This document shows positions 24,099-34,854 of a stretch of DNA of 64,000 nt, piece after piece; positions within the stretch are counted from its first letter, which is position 1; each line of letters starts with the position of its first letter. The notes under the pieces are model-generated. The model did no database searches. It saw only the letters and a program-made list of their open reading frames with translations, and was not told where the DNA came from. The position numbers and the translations under genes are program-made. The DNA is from Aselliscus stoliczkanus (lineage: Eukaryota > Chordata > Mammalia > Chiroptera > Hipposideridae): the NCBI GenBank assembly GCA_033961575.1, contig CM066729.1, positions 95,731,001-95,795,000 on the forward strand. Direction: 5' to 3'.

Positions 24099-24568
24099 AA
24101 GAACTACTTCTGGGCCGGCCGAGTGGCGCATTGGTTAAGCGCTGGTTTTGGGATGCCAGCGGCCCCGGTTCGGATCCCACATGAGGGCCAGTGACACTGC
24201 CCTCTACAGCTAACAACAGCTCCACCTGGAGCTGGGCTGTGCGAGCCCCTGTGATGGTGTGGGCTGCAGCCCCTGCTGCAGTGGGCTGCCATAGGCTACA
24301 GTGAGTGGCCCGCAGCCAGCGTGAGCGGCTGACAGCCAAGCGTGAGCTGCCAATAGCCGCGATGAGCGACATCCAGAGGCCAGAGACCGATCTGCCTCAT
24401 CCGGGAAAAGGGCAATGACGATACCAACAGTGAAGCAACATCCTCTGCAACTAAACTGAAACAAGAAGACGGCAACTTGTCTGTTCCCCTTCCCCGATTC
24501 CCCAACGCTGTTCCCCTCCAATTCCCCAATAAAATCTTTAAAAAAAAAAAAAAAAAAGAACTACTTCT
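24099..24568 (+). mobile_element. Full-length tRNA-derived SINE with perfect 13-bp target duplication
   Basis: The body (24112-24555) opens 'gggccggccgagtggcgcat', with A-box 'tggcgcattgg' and B-box 'ggttcggatcc'. It then runs through a GC-rich body repeating 'gtgagcggctgacagcc'-like words and ends in 'ttccccaataaaatcttt' plus an A run. 'aagaactacttct' flanks it at 24099-24111 and 24556-24568 without a mismatch. Perfect flanks, an intact pol III promoter and a homogeneous A tail make this the youngest-looking SINE in the window and a good reference copy. The head resembles the serine/leucine tRNA class (GGCCGAGTGG). It encodes no protein. Confidence 0.95.
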
Positions 24569-24569
24569 C

Positions 24570-25245
24570 ATTTAATAAAACATGTGATCCTGAAAATGGG
24601 TACAATAAAGTGAATGTCAAAAATATAAATAAAATAGTTTTAATCTACAGATAAAATAATATCTTTAATAATATTTTTATTCTAAGTTTACTTAGAATAA
24701 AGAGTAGTAAAAGATGACTTCATTATTTATAAATCTTTTTTATTGGTTGGAATATGTTTTAAAAGAAAGACATTGGTTTATATTTTTCTTTAAAATCTTT
24801 ACTATATAAATATATAAACATACATAACAATAGAGAAAATATTTAATAAACATACATCTAACCATAACATATCCAATAACTGTTAATATTTGGATTTATT
24901 TTTGTTACTGTTTTTGCTGGTGTACTTATAAATTAAATAATCATGGTATTTTACCCTTAAAAATTACAGAATTCATCTATAATAAATGTTAACATTTTCT
25001 GTATGGCCACAACATGATTAAATCATCAGAAAGTTAAAAAATAGTTCCCTAAAGTCATCTACTATCTGGTACAGATTCAGATGTTATCAATTGTCTCCAA
25101 ATATTAACTGTTTTGTGAAGATCAGCATGTAAACAAGAAAGATACATAAACTTCCATTATGTGTCTTAAATCCCTTTTAATGTGGGACCCTCCTAACATA
25201 GGATTTTATAATGATACTTATTGAAATATTGTAAGTGGCAATACT
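24570..25245. other. Non-coding AT-rich DNA
   Basis: No feature. The composition is very AT-rich with short homopolymer runs. Confidence 0.55.
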
Positions 25246-25465
25246 TCAGAATGGCAGTGCCACCCAGTCGTTGGGGTGATTCAAGGTTGCAGCAGCTGTG
25301 GAAGGGCATTGCTCAGACCTCCTTGACACAGAAACCTTGTGGTGGAGGTTAGTTGACGGCCTCCGGTTGCTGGACCTTTGGGATTCATCTCAGCCTTCAC
25401 TCAGTTGACTCACTCCTAGCCAATTTCTTAAATGTCTAGCTCTGTCTTCGAGACATTTGAAGGCC
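25246..25465. other. GC-richer unique island of unknown origin
   Basis: About 220 bases are clearly GC-richer than the flanks and retain several CpGs. They begin with a plus-strand ATG that opens only 33 codons (MAVPPSRWGDS...). A T/C-rich run follows. It could be a fragment of a processed pseudogene, an old LTR or an exon remnant. I do not recognise the protein or the repeat. Confidence 0.3.
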
Positions 25466-25469
25466 ATGA

Positions 25470-26470
25470 TGTGATTGGTGTTTTTTTTTCTGTTTTTTTA
25501 AGTGATACAGGGAATGTGGAAAATTCTCTTAACACTCATTTTGTATCCCTCTTTCTCAGAAGTATAATACAGCAAGAAGTGTCAGAATATAATTATTTTG
25601 CAAATATATAGAAATAAATGGAAAGCAATATATACATCATATGCAAATATGCTTATTGCTTTCCATTTTATTTATTATATATTAAGATTTCCATTTTTAT
25701 TGCCACAGGACACTGTAGTGATGAATAATAGTTTAGTAAATTCTGAAATATGGATTATGAACTACCCTTGCCAAGGGATCCTATGTATATTTTTACCCCC
25801 ACTATTACAAACCACTAATAACTAGTAAATAGTTAGAAATAAAAATAAAAAATGAATAGCACTTGCTACTATCAAAGGAATACCATTTTTAATCATTGCA
25901 TTAGGACTCTTGTTTATTTTTCTATTGAGCAGTGTAATAATACATTAGTGAGAACAAACATATAAAATGATGAATAAAGCTTCAATTTTTGTTATAGAAA
26001 TACAAAATGTGGGAGATTCAAATGTGCTAATATTTTCTTGTAGGATTAATTTGTTCATTTGCTCACTCATTTATTCATTGAGTTTGTATTGCATTTCTGG
26101 ATTGGGAAAGATTCACAATTCACAGTTGTTTGATATCTGTCCCAGTCCTCAGGTTGTCACATGGAACAAATAGGCATAAATAATAGAGGAGGAAGTTTGT
26201 TTGAAGTGCTCAGTGGAGGAATGGACAAGCTCTGAAAACTCAGAGGAAGAAGAGTATGGACATTATAACTAAAGAGATTGGGAAAAATATCTCACTTTGC
26301 TGCTGGCTATGCTCCTATCTGACACCTCCCCACACACGAACATCAGTACATACGTGCATACTGGATTCTGCAGATTTCAAACCAACGAAACAAAAATGTA
26401 GGGTTGAATTAAGGTGGATATGATGTTGACCAGTGAACACATGTATCAATCTGCACCGAAGGTGGCATTA
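25470..26470. other. Non-coding AT-rich DNA
   Basis: No gene or assignable repeat is visible. Plus-strand frames of 68-75 codons are motif-free. Confidence 0.5.
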
Positions 26471-26484
26471 TGGCTTTTTAATTT

Positions 26485-26725
26485 ATTTTTCTGAAGATTT
26501 TTGTTAAAATATAACTAACATACAACATTATATTAGTTTCAGGTGTACATCATAGTTATTCAACATTTATATGATCACGGTAAGTCCAGCAACCATCTGA
26601 CACTGTACCATACTATGAGAATATTATTGACTATATTCCCTATGCTGTATATTATATCCCCATGATTTATTTGCTTTATATCTGGAAATTTGAACCTCTT
26701 ATTCCTCTTTACATTTCCCTCCCTT
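26485..26725 (-). mobile_element. LINE-1 3' UTR fragment (outer copy)
   Basis: 'attagtttcaggtgtacat' and 'gactatattccctatgctgt' are standard antisense L1 3' UTR words. This segment is followed by a second, independent-looking copy of the same region, so either one L1 landed next to another or the UTR was duplicated. Confidence 0.75.
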
Positions 26726-26729
26726 TTTA

Positions 26730-27500
26730 ATTTTTCAAATTGCAGTTGACATTAAGTATTATTTTATATTAATTTCAGGTGTACAGCATATGATTAGATT
26801 TATATAATTTAAGAAATGATCCCCCTGACAAGTCTAGTACTCACCTGGCACTATACATAGTTATTAGCATATTATTGACTATGATCCCTATGCTTTATTT
26901 TATATCCCCATGACAACTTTGTAACTATCAGTTTGTTCTTACTCCATTCACCTTTTACATCCTCCCATCTATCACCCCAACAAAAGTACCAATATGACAC
27001 CATACATAGTTATTACAATATTATTGACTATATTCCTTATGCTATGACCTAAATCCACATGATCACTATGTAACAACCAATTTGTACTTCTTAATCTGCT
27101 TCCCTTTTTTATGCATCCACATATGGCAACAATCATAATGTTCTCTGTATCCTTGAGTTTGTTTCTGTTTTGTTTATTTTGCTTTTTAGATTCCACATAT
27201 AAGTGAAATCACATTGCACCTGTTTTTCTCTGTCTGACATACTCCACTCAGCACAATACTCTCTAGGTCCATCCATGTCACTACAGAATGCAAGAACCCA
27301 TTCCCTTGCTTGGCCAAGCAATAGTCCATTGTATATATGTACCACCTACTCTTTATCCATCCTATTGACAGACGCTCAAGTTGCCTCCACATCTTGGCCA
27401 TTTTAAGCAAAGCTGCAATGAACATATGGATGCACACATCCCCTCGAAGTAGCATTTGAGTTTCTTCAGGTAAATACCCTCAAGTGGGATTACAAGGTCC
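26730..27500 (-). mobile_element. LINE-1 3' UTR and ORF2 C-terminal part
   Basis: The 3' UTR lies at 26730-27110 and contains two near-copies of the 'ttattgactat...ccctatgct' module (about 26868 and 27021). Upstream on the minus strand is the ORF2 C-terminal region, recognisable as TWMDLESIVL and TEKNRCNVISLICGI near 27190-27290. This end of ORF2 normally follows the reverse transcriptase and cysteine-rich domains. Here those domains are missing: at about 27498 the sequence jumps to the beginning of ORF2. Confidence 0.85.
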
Positions 27501-27795
27501 TTCTTTGTCTCATATGATAGCGTTTGTTTTAAAGTCTATTTTGCCTGGTATAAGCATTGCTACCACAGCTTTTTTTGTTGTTTTTCATTTCCATTTTCAT
27601 GAAATACCTTTTTCTATCCCTTTACTTTCAGTTTGTGTATCTTCTGAAGTGAGTCTCTTGTAGACAGCATATGTAAGGGTCTTGTTTCCTTATCCATTCA
27701 TCCCTCCTTTGTTTTCTGATTGAAGCATTTAATTTATTTTCCTTAAAAGTAATTGTTGATATATATTTAGCTATTGTCATTTTATTATTCATAAT
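27500..27795 (-). pseudogene. LINE-1 ORF2 endonuclease N-terminal fragment
   Basis: On the minus strand the sequence encodes YISTITFKENKLNASIR followed by WIRKQDPYICCLQETHF. This is the N-terminus of the L1 ORF2 apurinic-type endonuclease, including the catalytic glutamate in QETH. It continues in a shifted frame to an IDFKTN / DKEGH-like segment, about residue 100 of the family, and then stops at the deletion joint. A functional ORF2 is about 1275 residues, so nearly all of the protein, including the reverse transcriptase, is missing. Stops and frameshifts confirm that it is dead. Confidence 0.85.
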
Positions 27796-27826
27796 TTTGA
27801 TCTTTTTTTTTCTTTTTCTTCCCATT

Positions 27827-28247
27827 TTAAAGAAGAAGTCCCTGTAACATTCCTTGTAGTACTGGTTTGGTGATGATGAACTCCTTTAGCTCTTTCTTGT
27901 CTGGGTAGTTCTTTATCTGTCCTTTGATTATAAGTGATAACTTTGCTGGGTAGAATAATCTTGGTTGTAACTCCTTGCTTTTCATCAAGTTCAATATTTT
28001 ATGCCAATCCCTTCTGGCCTGCAAAGTTTCTGTTGACAAATCAGCTAACAATTTTCTGGGACCTTCCTTGTAAGTTACTAGTTGCTTTTCTCTTTCTGTT
28101 TTTAGGACTCTCTCTTTGTCTTTAACCTTTCCCATCCTAGTTATAATGTATCCTGGTGTGGGACTGTTTCTGACTCTGTGCTTCCTGGACTTATTTGTCT
28201 ATTTTCTTCACCATGTTAGGAAAGTTTTCAGTCTATTTCTTCAAATA
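27827..28247 (-). pseudogene. LINE-1 ORF1 C-terminal fragment
   Basis: The minus strand encodes KVKDKERVL, EKQLVTYK, LSTETLQARRDWHKI and YPDKKELKEF, the C-terminal domain of the L1 ORF1 RNA-binding chaperone. An open stretch of about 100 codons survives at 27827-28135, and upstream the ORF1 text continues to 28247, where a SINE interrupts it. It lies immediately upstream of the ORF2 start, in the standard L1 order. The trimerising coiled coil and RRM beginning are not seen. Confidence 0.9.
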
Positions 28248-28503
28248 GTGAGTGGCCGGCAGCAACCGTGAGCGGTTGGCAGCCAGTGTGAGCTGCCAAG
28301 AGCCTCTCTGTGAGTCGCCGTCTAGAGGCCCAAAACCTATCTGCCTCACCCTAAAAGAGCGCAATGATGATACCAACATGGGCCAGTGAAGCAATGTCCT
28401 CCACAACTAGACTGAAGAACAAAAGGACAGCAACTTGTATGTTCCCCTTCCCTGGTTCCCCAATGCTGTCCCCCTCCCCCAATTCCCCAATAAAATCTTA
28501 AAA

Positions 28504-28542
<39 letters not shown>

Positions 28543-28543
28543 A
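28248..28543 (+). mobile_element. 5'-truncated tRNA SINE (long class) with (AAAT)n tail
   Basis: The copy starts inside the SINE body at 'gtgagtggccggcagc', corresponding to about position 188 of the 24112 element, so the tRNA head is absent. It continues to 'ccccaattccccaataaaat' and an (AAAT)n tail at 28501-28543. It interrupts L1 ORF1. No clear target duplication was found. Confidence 0.88.
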
Positions 28544-28586
28544 TTATCTGAGTTCTCTGGTTGGACTGCTTCCATTTCTCTGGTTA

Positions 28587-28750
28587 ACATAATTCATCAA
28601 ACAGTTATATTGAACCCCTACTTGGTTCCAAAGGCTGTGGTAGGTCCTGGAGACCCAACATTAGACAGGTTGATTTTGATGAACCTTGTCCTCAAGAAGC
28701 TTAGAAACTATTAGGGAAGATATATAATTTAACATATTCTTATGATGATT
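28587..28750 (-). repeat. LINE-2 3' end, antisense
   Basis: 'ttcatcaaacagttatattg', 'aacccctacttggttccaaa' and 'ggtcctggagacccaacatt' follow the antisense of the L2 terminus ('caacaaatatttattgagc...ggcactggggatacaa'). 'tcctcaagaagctt' fits the next L2 block. Confidence 0.7.
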
Positions 28751-28754
28751 GTAC

Positions 28755-29790
28755 TACTATTTCTAAGGGAGACTGGTATAACCTGACTGGATAAGTGAGA
28801 TGGTTTGATAGATGGTATGATTAAGATAATGAGCGCTAATTACTTATGTAAAATATTTAACAGTGCATCAGAATTTACTTAATAATTTTTAAGCACTACT
28901 TCTTTACATTGAACAATCTTATTTGTAATGGGGCTAAGGTGCCATTTATTAAATGTGAGATTAAGAACTAAAGATCAGGTCCCAAATGTATAGATCAAAT
29001 ATTTTGAGAAGATAAAAAAAAATACTTATATAAATCCTCCAACTGGAGTTATACCTGTCAATCAAATGTTATATGTTATAATGAAAAAGAATATTTTAAG
29101 ATCCATAAGTCTGCTAAATTTTAATATTTAAGAAAAATTTATGCAGGCTGAGAATTCTTTCCCCAAACAGGAAATCTTAAAAGGTAATTTTATTTTTATT
29201 ACTTGTTAGTTTAATGTGAAGTATCTTATGCTGCAATTGACTTAATTAAGGAAATATTCAATTTTTATAGTGTTTGGTCAATGTAGCATAAATGGAAAAT
29301 TTACTTATACCCTAAGAAAGTCCCTTTGGGCTTTGAGGTGAGCAGAAACCTGGAAAGTTCACATTGCAATCCACAGCATTGCCTCTTTTAAAGCTCGTCA
29401 CAATTAATAAACCCAACATTTAAATTTAGGGGCATGCTAATATTATAACACATTAGGTATGGGCTTCTTATTCTGCTTAAATTAAGAACTGACCTAAACC
29501 CTTTCCCAAGGTTGAGTCTAACCATTTGGGAAGAGAGATTATACTGTTAAACATTTGCAGATCTAATTACCTTCTGATTCTAGCCAATGCCAGTGCTCAG
29601 AATCTCTGGGGGAGACTTTTTTTTTTTCCCAGAGGCAAACTAGCTGGACTATAAAAGTTATAGAGTTATAGAGTTGATACTTCATAACAAAAAAAAAGAC
29701 TCTGAAAAACTTTGTGCATAATTCTAGGAGAAATTCTACTTTTATCTGAATTATATCAATAATTATACATGATACCTCAGTAGGCAAAGA
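28755..29790. other. Non-coding AT-rich DNA
   Basis: No gene or assignable repeat is visible. Confidence 0.55.
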
Positions 29791-29794
29791 AAGC

Positions 29795-29953
29795 AAAATT
29801 TTCAGTCTTTCCCTAAAATAATTTAGGCATAATTTGTTTTTTTTGTAATTAGATTACTAAATAACATGTAGACCAAAATTTTCAGTCTTTCCCTTAAATA
29901 ATTTAGGCATAATTTGTTTTTTTGTAATTAGATTACTAAATAACATGTAGACC
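29795..29953. repeat. 80-bp direct tandem duplication
   Basis: Unit 1 (29795-29874) and unit 2 (29875-29953) begin 'aaaattttcagtctttccc' and end 'aacatgtagacc'. They differ by one substitution and one base in a T run, about 98% identity. No target-site or transposon signature flanks them, so this is a simple recent tandem duplication. Confidence 0.97.
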
Positions 29954-29959
29954 AAATTT

Positions 29960-30660
29960 TTGGGCTCTATCATCTTGACTAATTAAAAATATCAGTGACT
30001 AAAACAACTCAATGAATAAGAGGGGACAAAATATCCTGACTTGTGTATCATACAGTAGATATTTTATTTGCATTTTAGAAATTGTTTTATATCCCATTAA
30101 TTACTTTAACGTTCCACCCTACTTTCCTGAAAATTGTGGTTCCTATGAATCAAATAGTTTAGGGAAAAGTGGACGTTCCTATATGTTTCCTCCCAAAGAG
30201 CCAGCCCACTTTTTCCAGATTGTTTCATGCAAACTGTTTGTGACTAGGAAAGTTCCTAAAGTACTCTAAACCCAGCTATCTTTACTATGCAAATACATAC
30301 TATTACATAGTCCAAATCAGGTAGTTGTCAGATCATAGGATGCATTTTAAGCCAATAACAATAGGTAGAAAATTAAACATTAGATGCTTTGTTTAGAGGT
30401 GGTATCATTTAAATTTCTTTCCCTCTCTCAACCTTCACTCAACCCAAACAGTCACAAATGCCCTCCTAGAACCACATTGCTATCATGTCCTTGATAATTA
30501 TTTGCCTTTGCAATTACATAATTACTAATTTTTTATTTCCCATCCATAGAACTTCAACATATATTCAATGTGGTGGAGGTATGTTTAATTTCTGGCAGTT
30601 CCCTCTTACCCAATACATTGTAAGCTCCACTACAAAAAAGATTATATGAAATCGGCTTCA
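29960..30660. other. Non-coding DNA
   Basis: No gene is visible. An 85-codon plus-strand frame at 30012-30269 has no motif. Confidence 0.5.
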
Positions 30661-30664
30661 CCTC

Positions 30665-30805
30665 ACTTCACTTCAAATCAGTTCAACAAATCACTTGTAA
30701 AGGGCCTACCGAGTACCAGGTATTGCCATACATACACCATACCCTTATAAACCCAGCAATGTGCTATTAAAGGAACTCATAAAACATTCACTAAATGAAT
30801 AAATT
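30665..30805 (-). repeat. LINE-2 3' end, antisense (diverged)
   Basis: 'cagttcaacaaatcacttgt', 'aagggcctaccgagtaccag' and 'aggaactcataaaac' match the order of the antisense L2 terminus. Divergence is high. Confidence 0.5.
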
Positions 30806-30809
30806 TAAC

Positions 30810-33800
30810 TGAGGTCATTAATATAGCAAATATTTTATATAATAAATTAAATTTTTATATTAGTTAACGTTAACATCGTTATTTTTAGTAGTTGGATTTT
30901 TCATTGTAGAAACAACAGTAAATTCAATGGATCAAAATGGCTTCACCCACAAGGTCAGATTATCTTGTCTTCCCCACTGTGAAACTACTGAAATTAATAC
31001 CTCTTATTCCCCCATGGGACCAGGGAGGATAGAGGCTGTTTCCAGCAGATACATAAAAGTTTGAGTCCCTCCTCTCCTCACAGTGTCCAAGTATATATGG
31101 ATGGATGTGTATGAACTTCAGTTCTCCTTGGGGACAAAGAGACCCCAATTCTGACCCTAATTATTTTTTCTTTTGAAGCAGCTAAATCAAATTGGAAAGA
31201 AAGGGAAGAATCTGGAGATGTTTAGAGAGAGAACAGCTCTCCCCTCAAAAGTGAGCCTCTGCACTCATTTGTTTTGTGGTTTTTGAATGGCTGCTTACTT
31301 GTCGCTTAACCAAATGAATGCCTAATATTAATATTTGGTCCATCCAGATCTTTATATTGAATATCAAGGTCCTCATTGCTGATCCAATTGATTTCAGCTT
31401 TGGGTTCTTAGCCTTCACAATTGCATTGCATTTTAGTTGGGACTATGCTGAGTCATTATGAAAACATCCCTGCTTCTCCCAGACCAGAGAAGAGGAAATA
31501 ACAAACACAGCAGTCTTTGGTCAGCGATTTCAATCCTACTCCCCACCTCTCGGCTTCTGAACTTTCATTGGAAAGTAGCACAGTGAATGACTTACCCTCA
31601 ACCTCCCCACCCACTACTTAGAGAAGAGAATTGACAATAAGGTCATGGGGAGTCTTCTCATATACCTGAACTTCCAGTGGGACCCTCATCTTTCCTTACC
31701 CAGAAAACCATATCTGTTAGCATTCTGTCCTTATTGCAGACTTTTTAGGAACTATGAAGGTCGTGAGATTTTACCCAAATTATAAGCTAAATTAGCCTGT
31801 TCCAATTTTATCAATTCTGGCAGAAGAACTTCAACATTTAGGTCAAGGGTAAAAGACTTTATATCTCAAGTCAGAGCAAGTAAAATGTATATCTGCGTAT
31901 TTCTGTCATGTTCTCTTGCCTCCAAGGCCTGTGAAAGTGACAGAAAGTGCTTGATATATACTTGTCTATGCAATGGTTTGTGTTATAGGGCAGGACTTCT
32001 GAGTTTCAGGCCCCTGTGCTCTGGAAACACAAATCATGGCCTAAGCAAGCCTGCTTTTTGCTTTAAAGGAAGCATGATCTGTAACATTTTTGCTATAGAA
32101 ACATCATTAAAAATATGTCTGGAATGAGGAACAAAGGTAGGACCAAAGCTTATAAAATCTCTTGAAATTTGTATGATATAAATGGATTATATACTTAAAA
32201 ATAAATAAAATAAATGTTGAAAAATCCATATGAAATTAACAATAGTTTAAAATAGTTACTAATTATAGTAATTAAGAATTTTCCACAAAAATTTATATTC
32301 CAGAAAGATGTCCCCTAATTGAACACAATGATGTTCCTGAATTGACATCCTAAAAATATGTATTTGCATTGCTGCTTCTCTTCTATCATAACACATCAGG
32401 AAAGAACCCATTGTATTCTAAAACTACTGTGAGGAGAATACACTAGCATAATTAATGGGGTTTACAGATAAGCTCTCTATAAATATTTTAGCCTCTTTTA
32501 TATATTTTTATACTTTAGTTGTGTAGTACATTATATGTGTTCCTATGATTTAATGTGGGTTTAATCATCATATACTGGTGTTTTGATTGTCTCTGTAAGT
32601 CCTAAAAAAAATTTCCTGACTGATACTTTTATGAAGAGGTAATTCAACCTCATGGGCCCTAACTTACAATTGAAGTAATACTTTAGTGTACAGAATGGGG
32701 CCAATAAAGAAAATGCATTTTTGCAGAACACTTCATTAGTCAAACTTAGTCTTATTTGAGCTAGTTGCTGCTTATATTATATTTTCTTGTCTCTTATATA
32801 GAAAGCAATGAAAATACTGTCTCAGGTACAGAAAAATAAATGAATGTACATAGGGAAAGTCTTATTCTTAGAACATGAAATATTTACAAGAGCACTTATA
32901 AGTTATGTGAGTTCCTATCAGTAATAGGACCTACACACCTTGCTCAATGCTTATATGTATTAGAATGATGAAAATTTTATGAATCATAGTATAATTGGAT
33001 AATCTGTCTTTTGGCTCTTGCTGGTATTATTTAGATAAAAGGGGTCTCTTCCTAGTGCTTTAACAGTTCTTTGGCAGAGCCTAGGAAAATACTTTGATTA
33101 GATGATTTGTCAAATAATCGTATCTGTGACACAGTCACTACTAATTCTGAGGTCAACAATCAGTTACCTATGCAGTAACTCTAACATAGGCTAGAGGACT
33201 TAAAATGAAATATAGCAAAGATTTTATATAAAATCACATATTAGTTTAAGAAAAGGAAAACAATTATCACTGAAATAGCAATTAGGTTTCTATGTTCTTA
33301 TATCATTTTTATGACTAAATTATATTAAGAAAAACATGAAAAATTTGTAAGAAAATGTTTTTCATTGTCCTATTTATATAAAATGTTTTTTTTCTTATTT
33401 AAGGACATGTTTATTTATTCAATAATATTAAATATAAAATCATTCCCTTTAAAGATATTGTCTCAGGTTTTGTACCTAGAATTGTGACATTTATTGTAAT
33501 TGTGAAGACCACTAAACAAATAATGCTGCTTGAAAAATAAAATAAAAGCATATCACCCCCAAATTAATCTGAACTAAATGTTAATTTTAATAGTAAAAAT
33601 TAGTGTATGATATGCCCTTTTGGAATAGATTAATGTAATTATAAAATTGAAAAATTTCAACCATGAACAAAAAGGAAAATAACATCAATCAATGTCTACT
33701 TCTTTCACAACTAAACCATTTCAGTGGACTCATGTATTTATGTTTTAAGACAGTCTCTAAAAATTTATACCTAAAAGCAAAATTGCAATCCTGATTTTGT

Positions 33801-33975
33801 AAGGTTCATATATGTGTGAGTGTGTACACATATATACATATATATGAACCATATATATATAATTTATATCACATAAATCTGTACATCATTCAAGAATTGT
33901 TCCTCCTAAACATTTGGTTTAGGGCAAAGAGATATGGGATATGATGGCTCCCTTGATTGAAAATGCAGTAGGAAA
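30810..33975. other. Non-coding DNA, mostly unique
   Basis: No gene is visible. The block 31450-32130 is GC-richer, with phrases such as 'ttctggcagaagaacttcaa' and 'gggtaaaagactttatatct' that recall old LTR-type repeats, but no boundaries could be placed. An 80-codon plus-strand frame at 31885-32127 lacks any family signature. An AT palindrome ('acacatatatacatatatat') lies at 33828-33864. Confidence 0.45.
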
Positions 33976-33977
33976 TA

Positions 33978-34058
33978 TTGGGTTGTCAGAAAAGTCATGA
34001 CATACTTTTTCTACGTTTTCCTTTGCAAAAATGCATCATGACTTTTCCGACAACCCAA
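33978..34058. mobile_element. 81-bp palindromic mariner MITE
   Basis: The left half 'ttgggttgtcagaaaagtca' is mirrored by the right half 'tgacttttccgacaacccaa', and the inverted repeats cover most of the element. TA lies on both sides (33976-33977 and 34059-34060), the Tc1/mariner target. Size and structure parallel the human MADE1 mariner MITE, but the terminal sequence differs. It has no coding capacity. Confidence 0.93.
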
Positions 34059-34061
34059 TAC

Positions 34062-34560
34062 TTTGGCAAGGAAACTGCTTCAAGCAAGGCTGGATTCTAC
34101 GGCTCTCATGATATCTTTAGGACCCAAACTTTCTCTCCCTCATCTTCTCTTCCTTTCTCTTTTTCTGTCCCCAGCTTTTTTCTCTGCATGCCTCTTCTCT
34201 GTCAGTGTGCCAGAGAGGTTGTTTCCACATTTCATCCCTTGCAGATTCAGGTATAACTTCAAAGAACAGTCAAAAGAGAAAACATTTTCTCCAGGTTGCC
34301 CAGCTAATATCCCACAGGGATATCTCTGATTGCACTGACTTGAGTCACATGACCATCACTGAACCATGGCCAGGAGAATGACACATATTGTTGGAAAGGG
34401 CAGAACCCAGTGCCTTTCTTTGGTTGTTGCAGGAGAGGATGGTGCCATTTATCACAGGGAGTGAGAGTTGGGAATATATGATTCCCTGAGGAAAACATAG
34501 GTTCATCTACAAGATGAAAGGGAAACAGGTGATGAACTTATAAAACTCAACTGTTCACTC
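34062..34560. repeat. Possible ancient interspersed repeat
   Basis: The block has a mixed composition. The phrases 'gactgagtcacatgaccatc'-like and 'gaaccatggccagg' recur in dispersed mammalian repeats. Boundaries and family are not assigned. The overlapping 88-92 codon plus-strand frames at 33978-34329 are pyrimidine-tract artefacts. Confidence 0.3.
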
Positions 34561-34854
34561 TATTTTGTTTCTAAATCATGAAGTTTAATGTGTAAGAAAG
34601 TGGAGAAAGGCAACGTAGATGAGAGGAACTAGATGAGAAAACATGGATGCAGCAATTGCTATAGTACATTTAGGTGACAGGGAATATCAAAATCAAACTG
34701 GATCTGAGAACTTCTTTGTTGGAAACATTGGTCAGAGTGGTAGAAAATTAGGTCAAAACCAGCTAAAGGAGGTCCTGAAAAGCTTTATGTCATTATCACA
34801 GGGATGCTTCTGAATGTTGTTGTGCATGAAAGTAAAAATAAGGATACTAATATT

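Noticed and set aside
24028..24571. Overlapping 62-114 codon frames around 24.0-24.6 kb
   Set aside because: All lie within the GC-rich body of a SINE with target duplications. Not coding.
27827..28135. 102-codon minus-strand frame as a host gene
   Set aside because: It is the C-terminal end of the L1 ORF1 protein in an L1 context, not a host gene.
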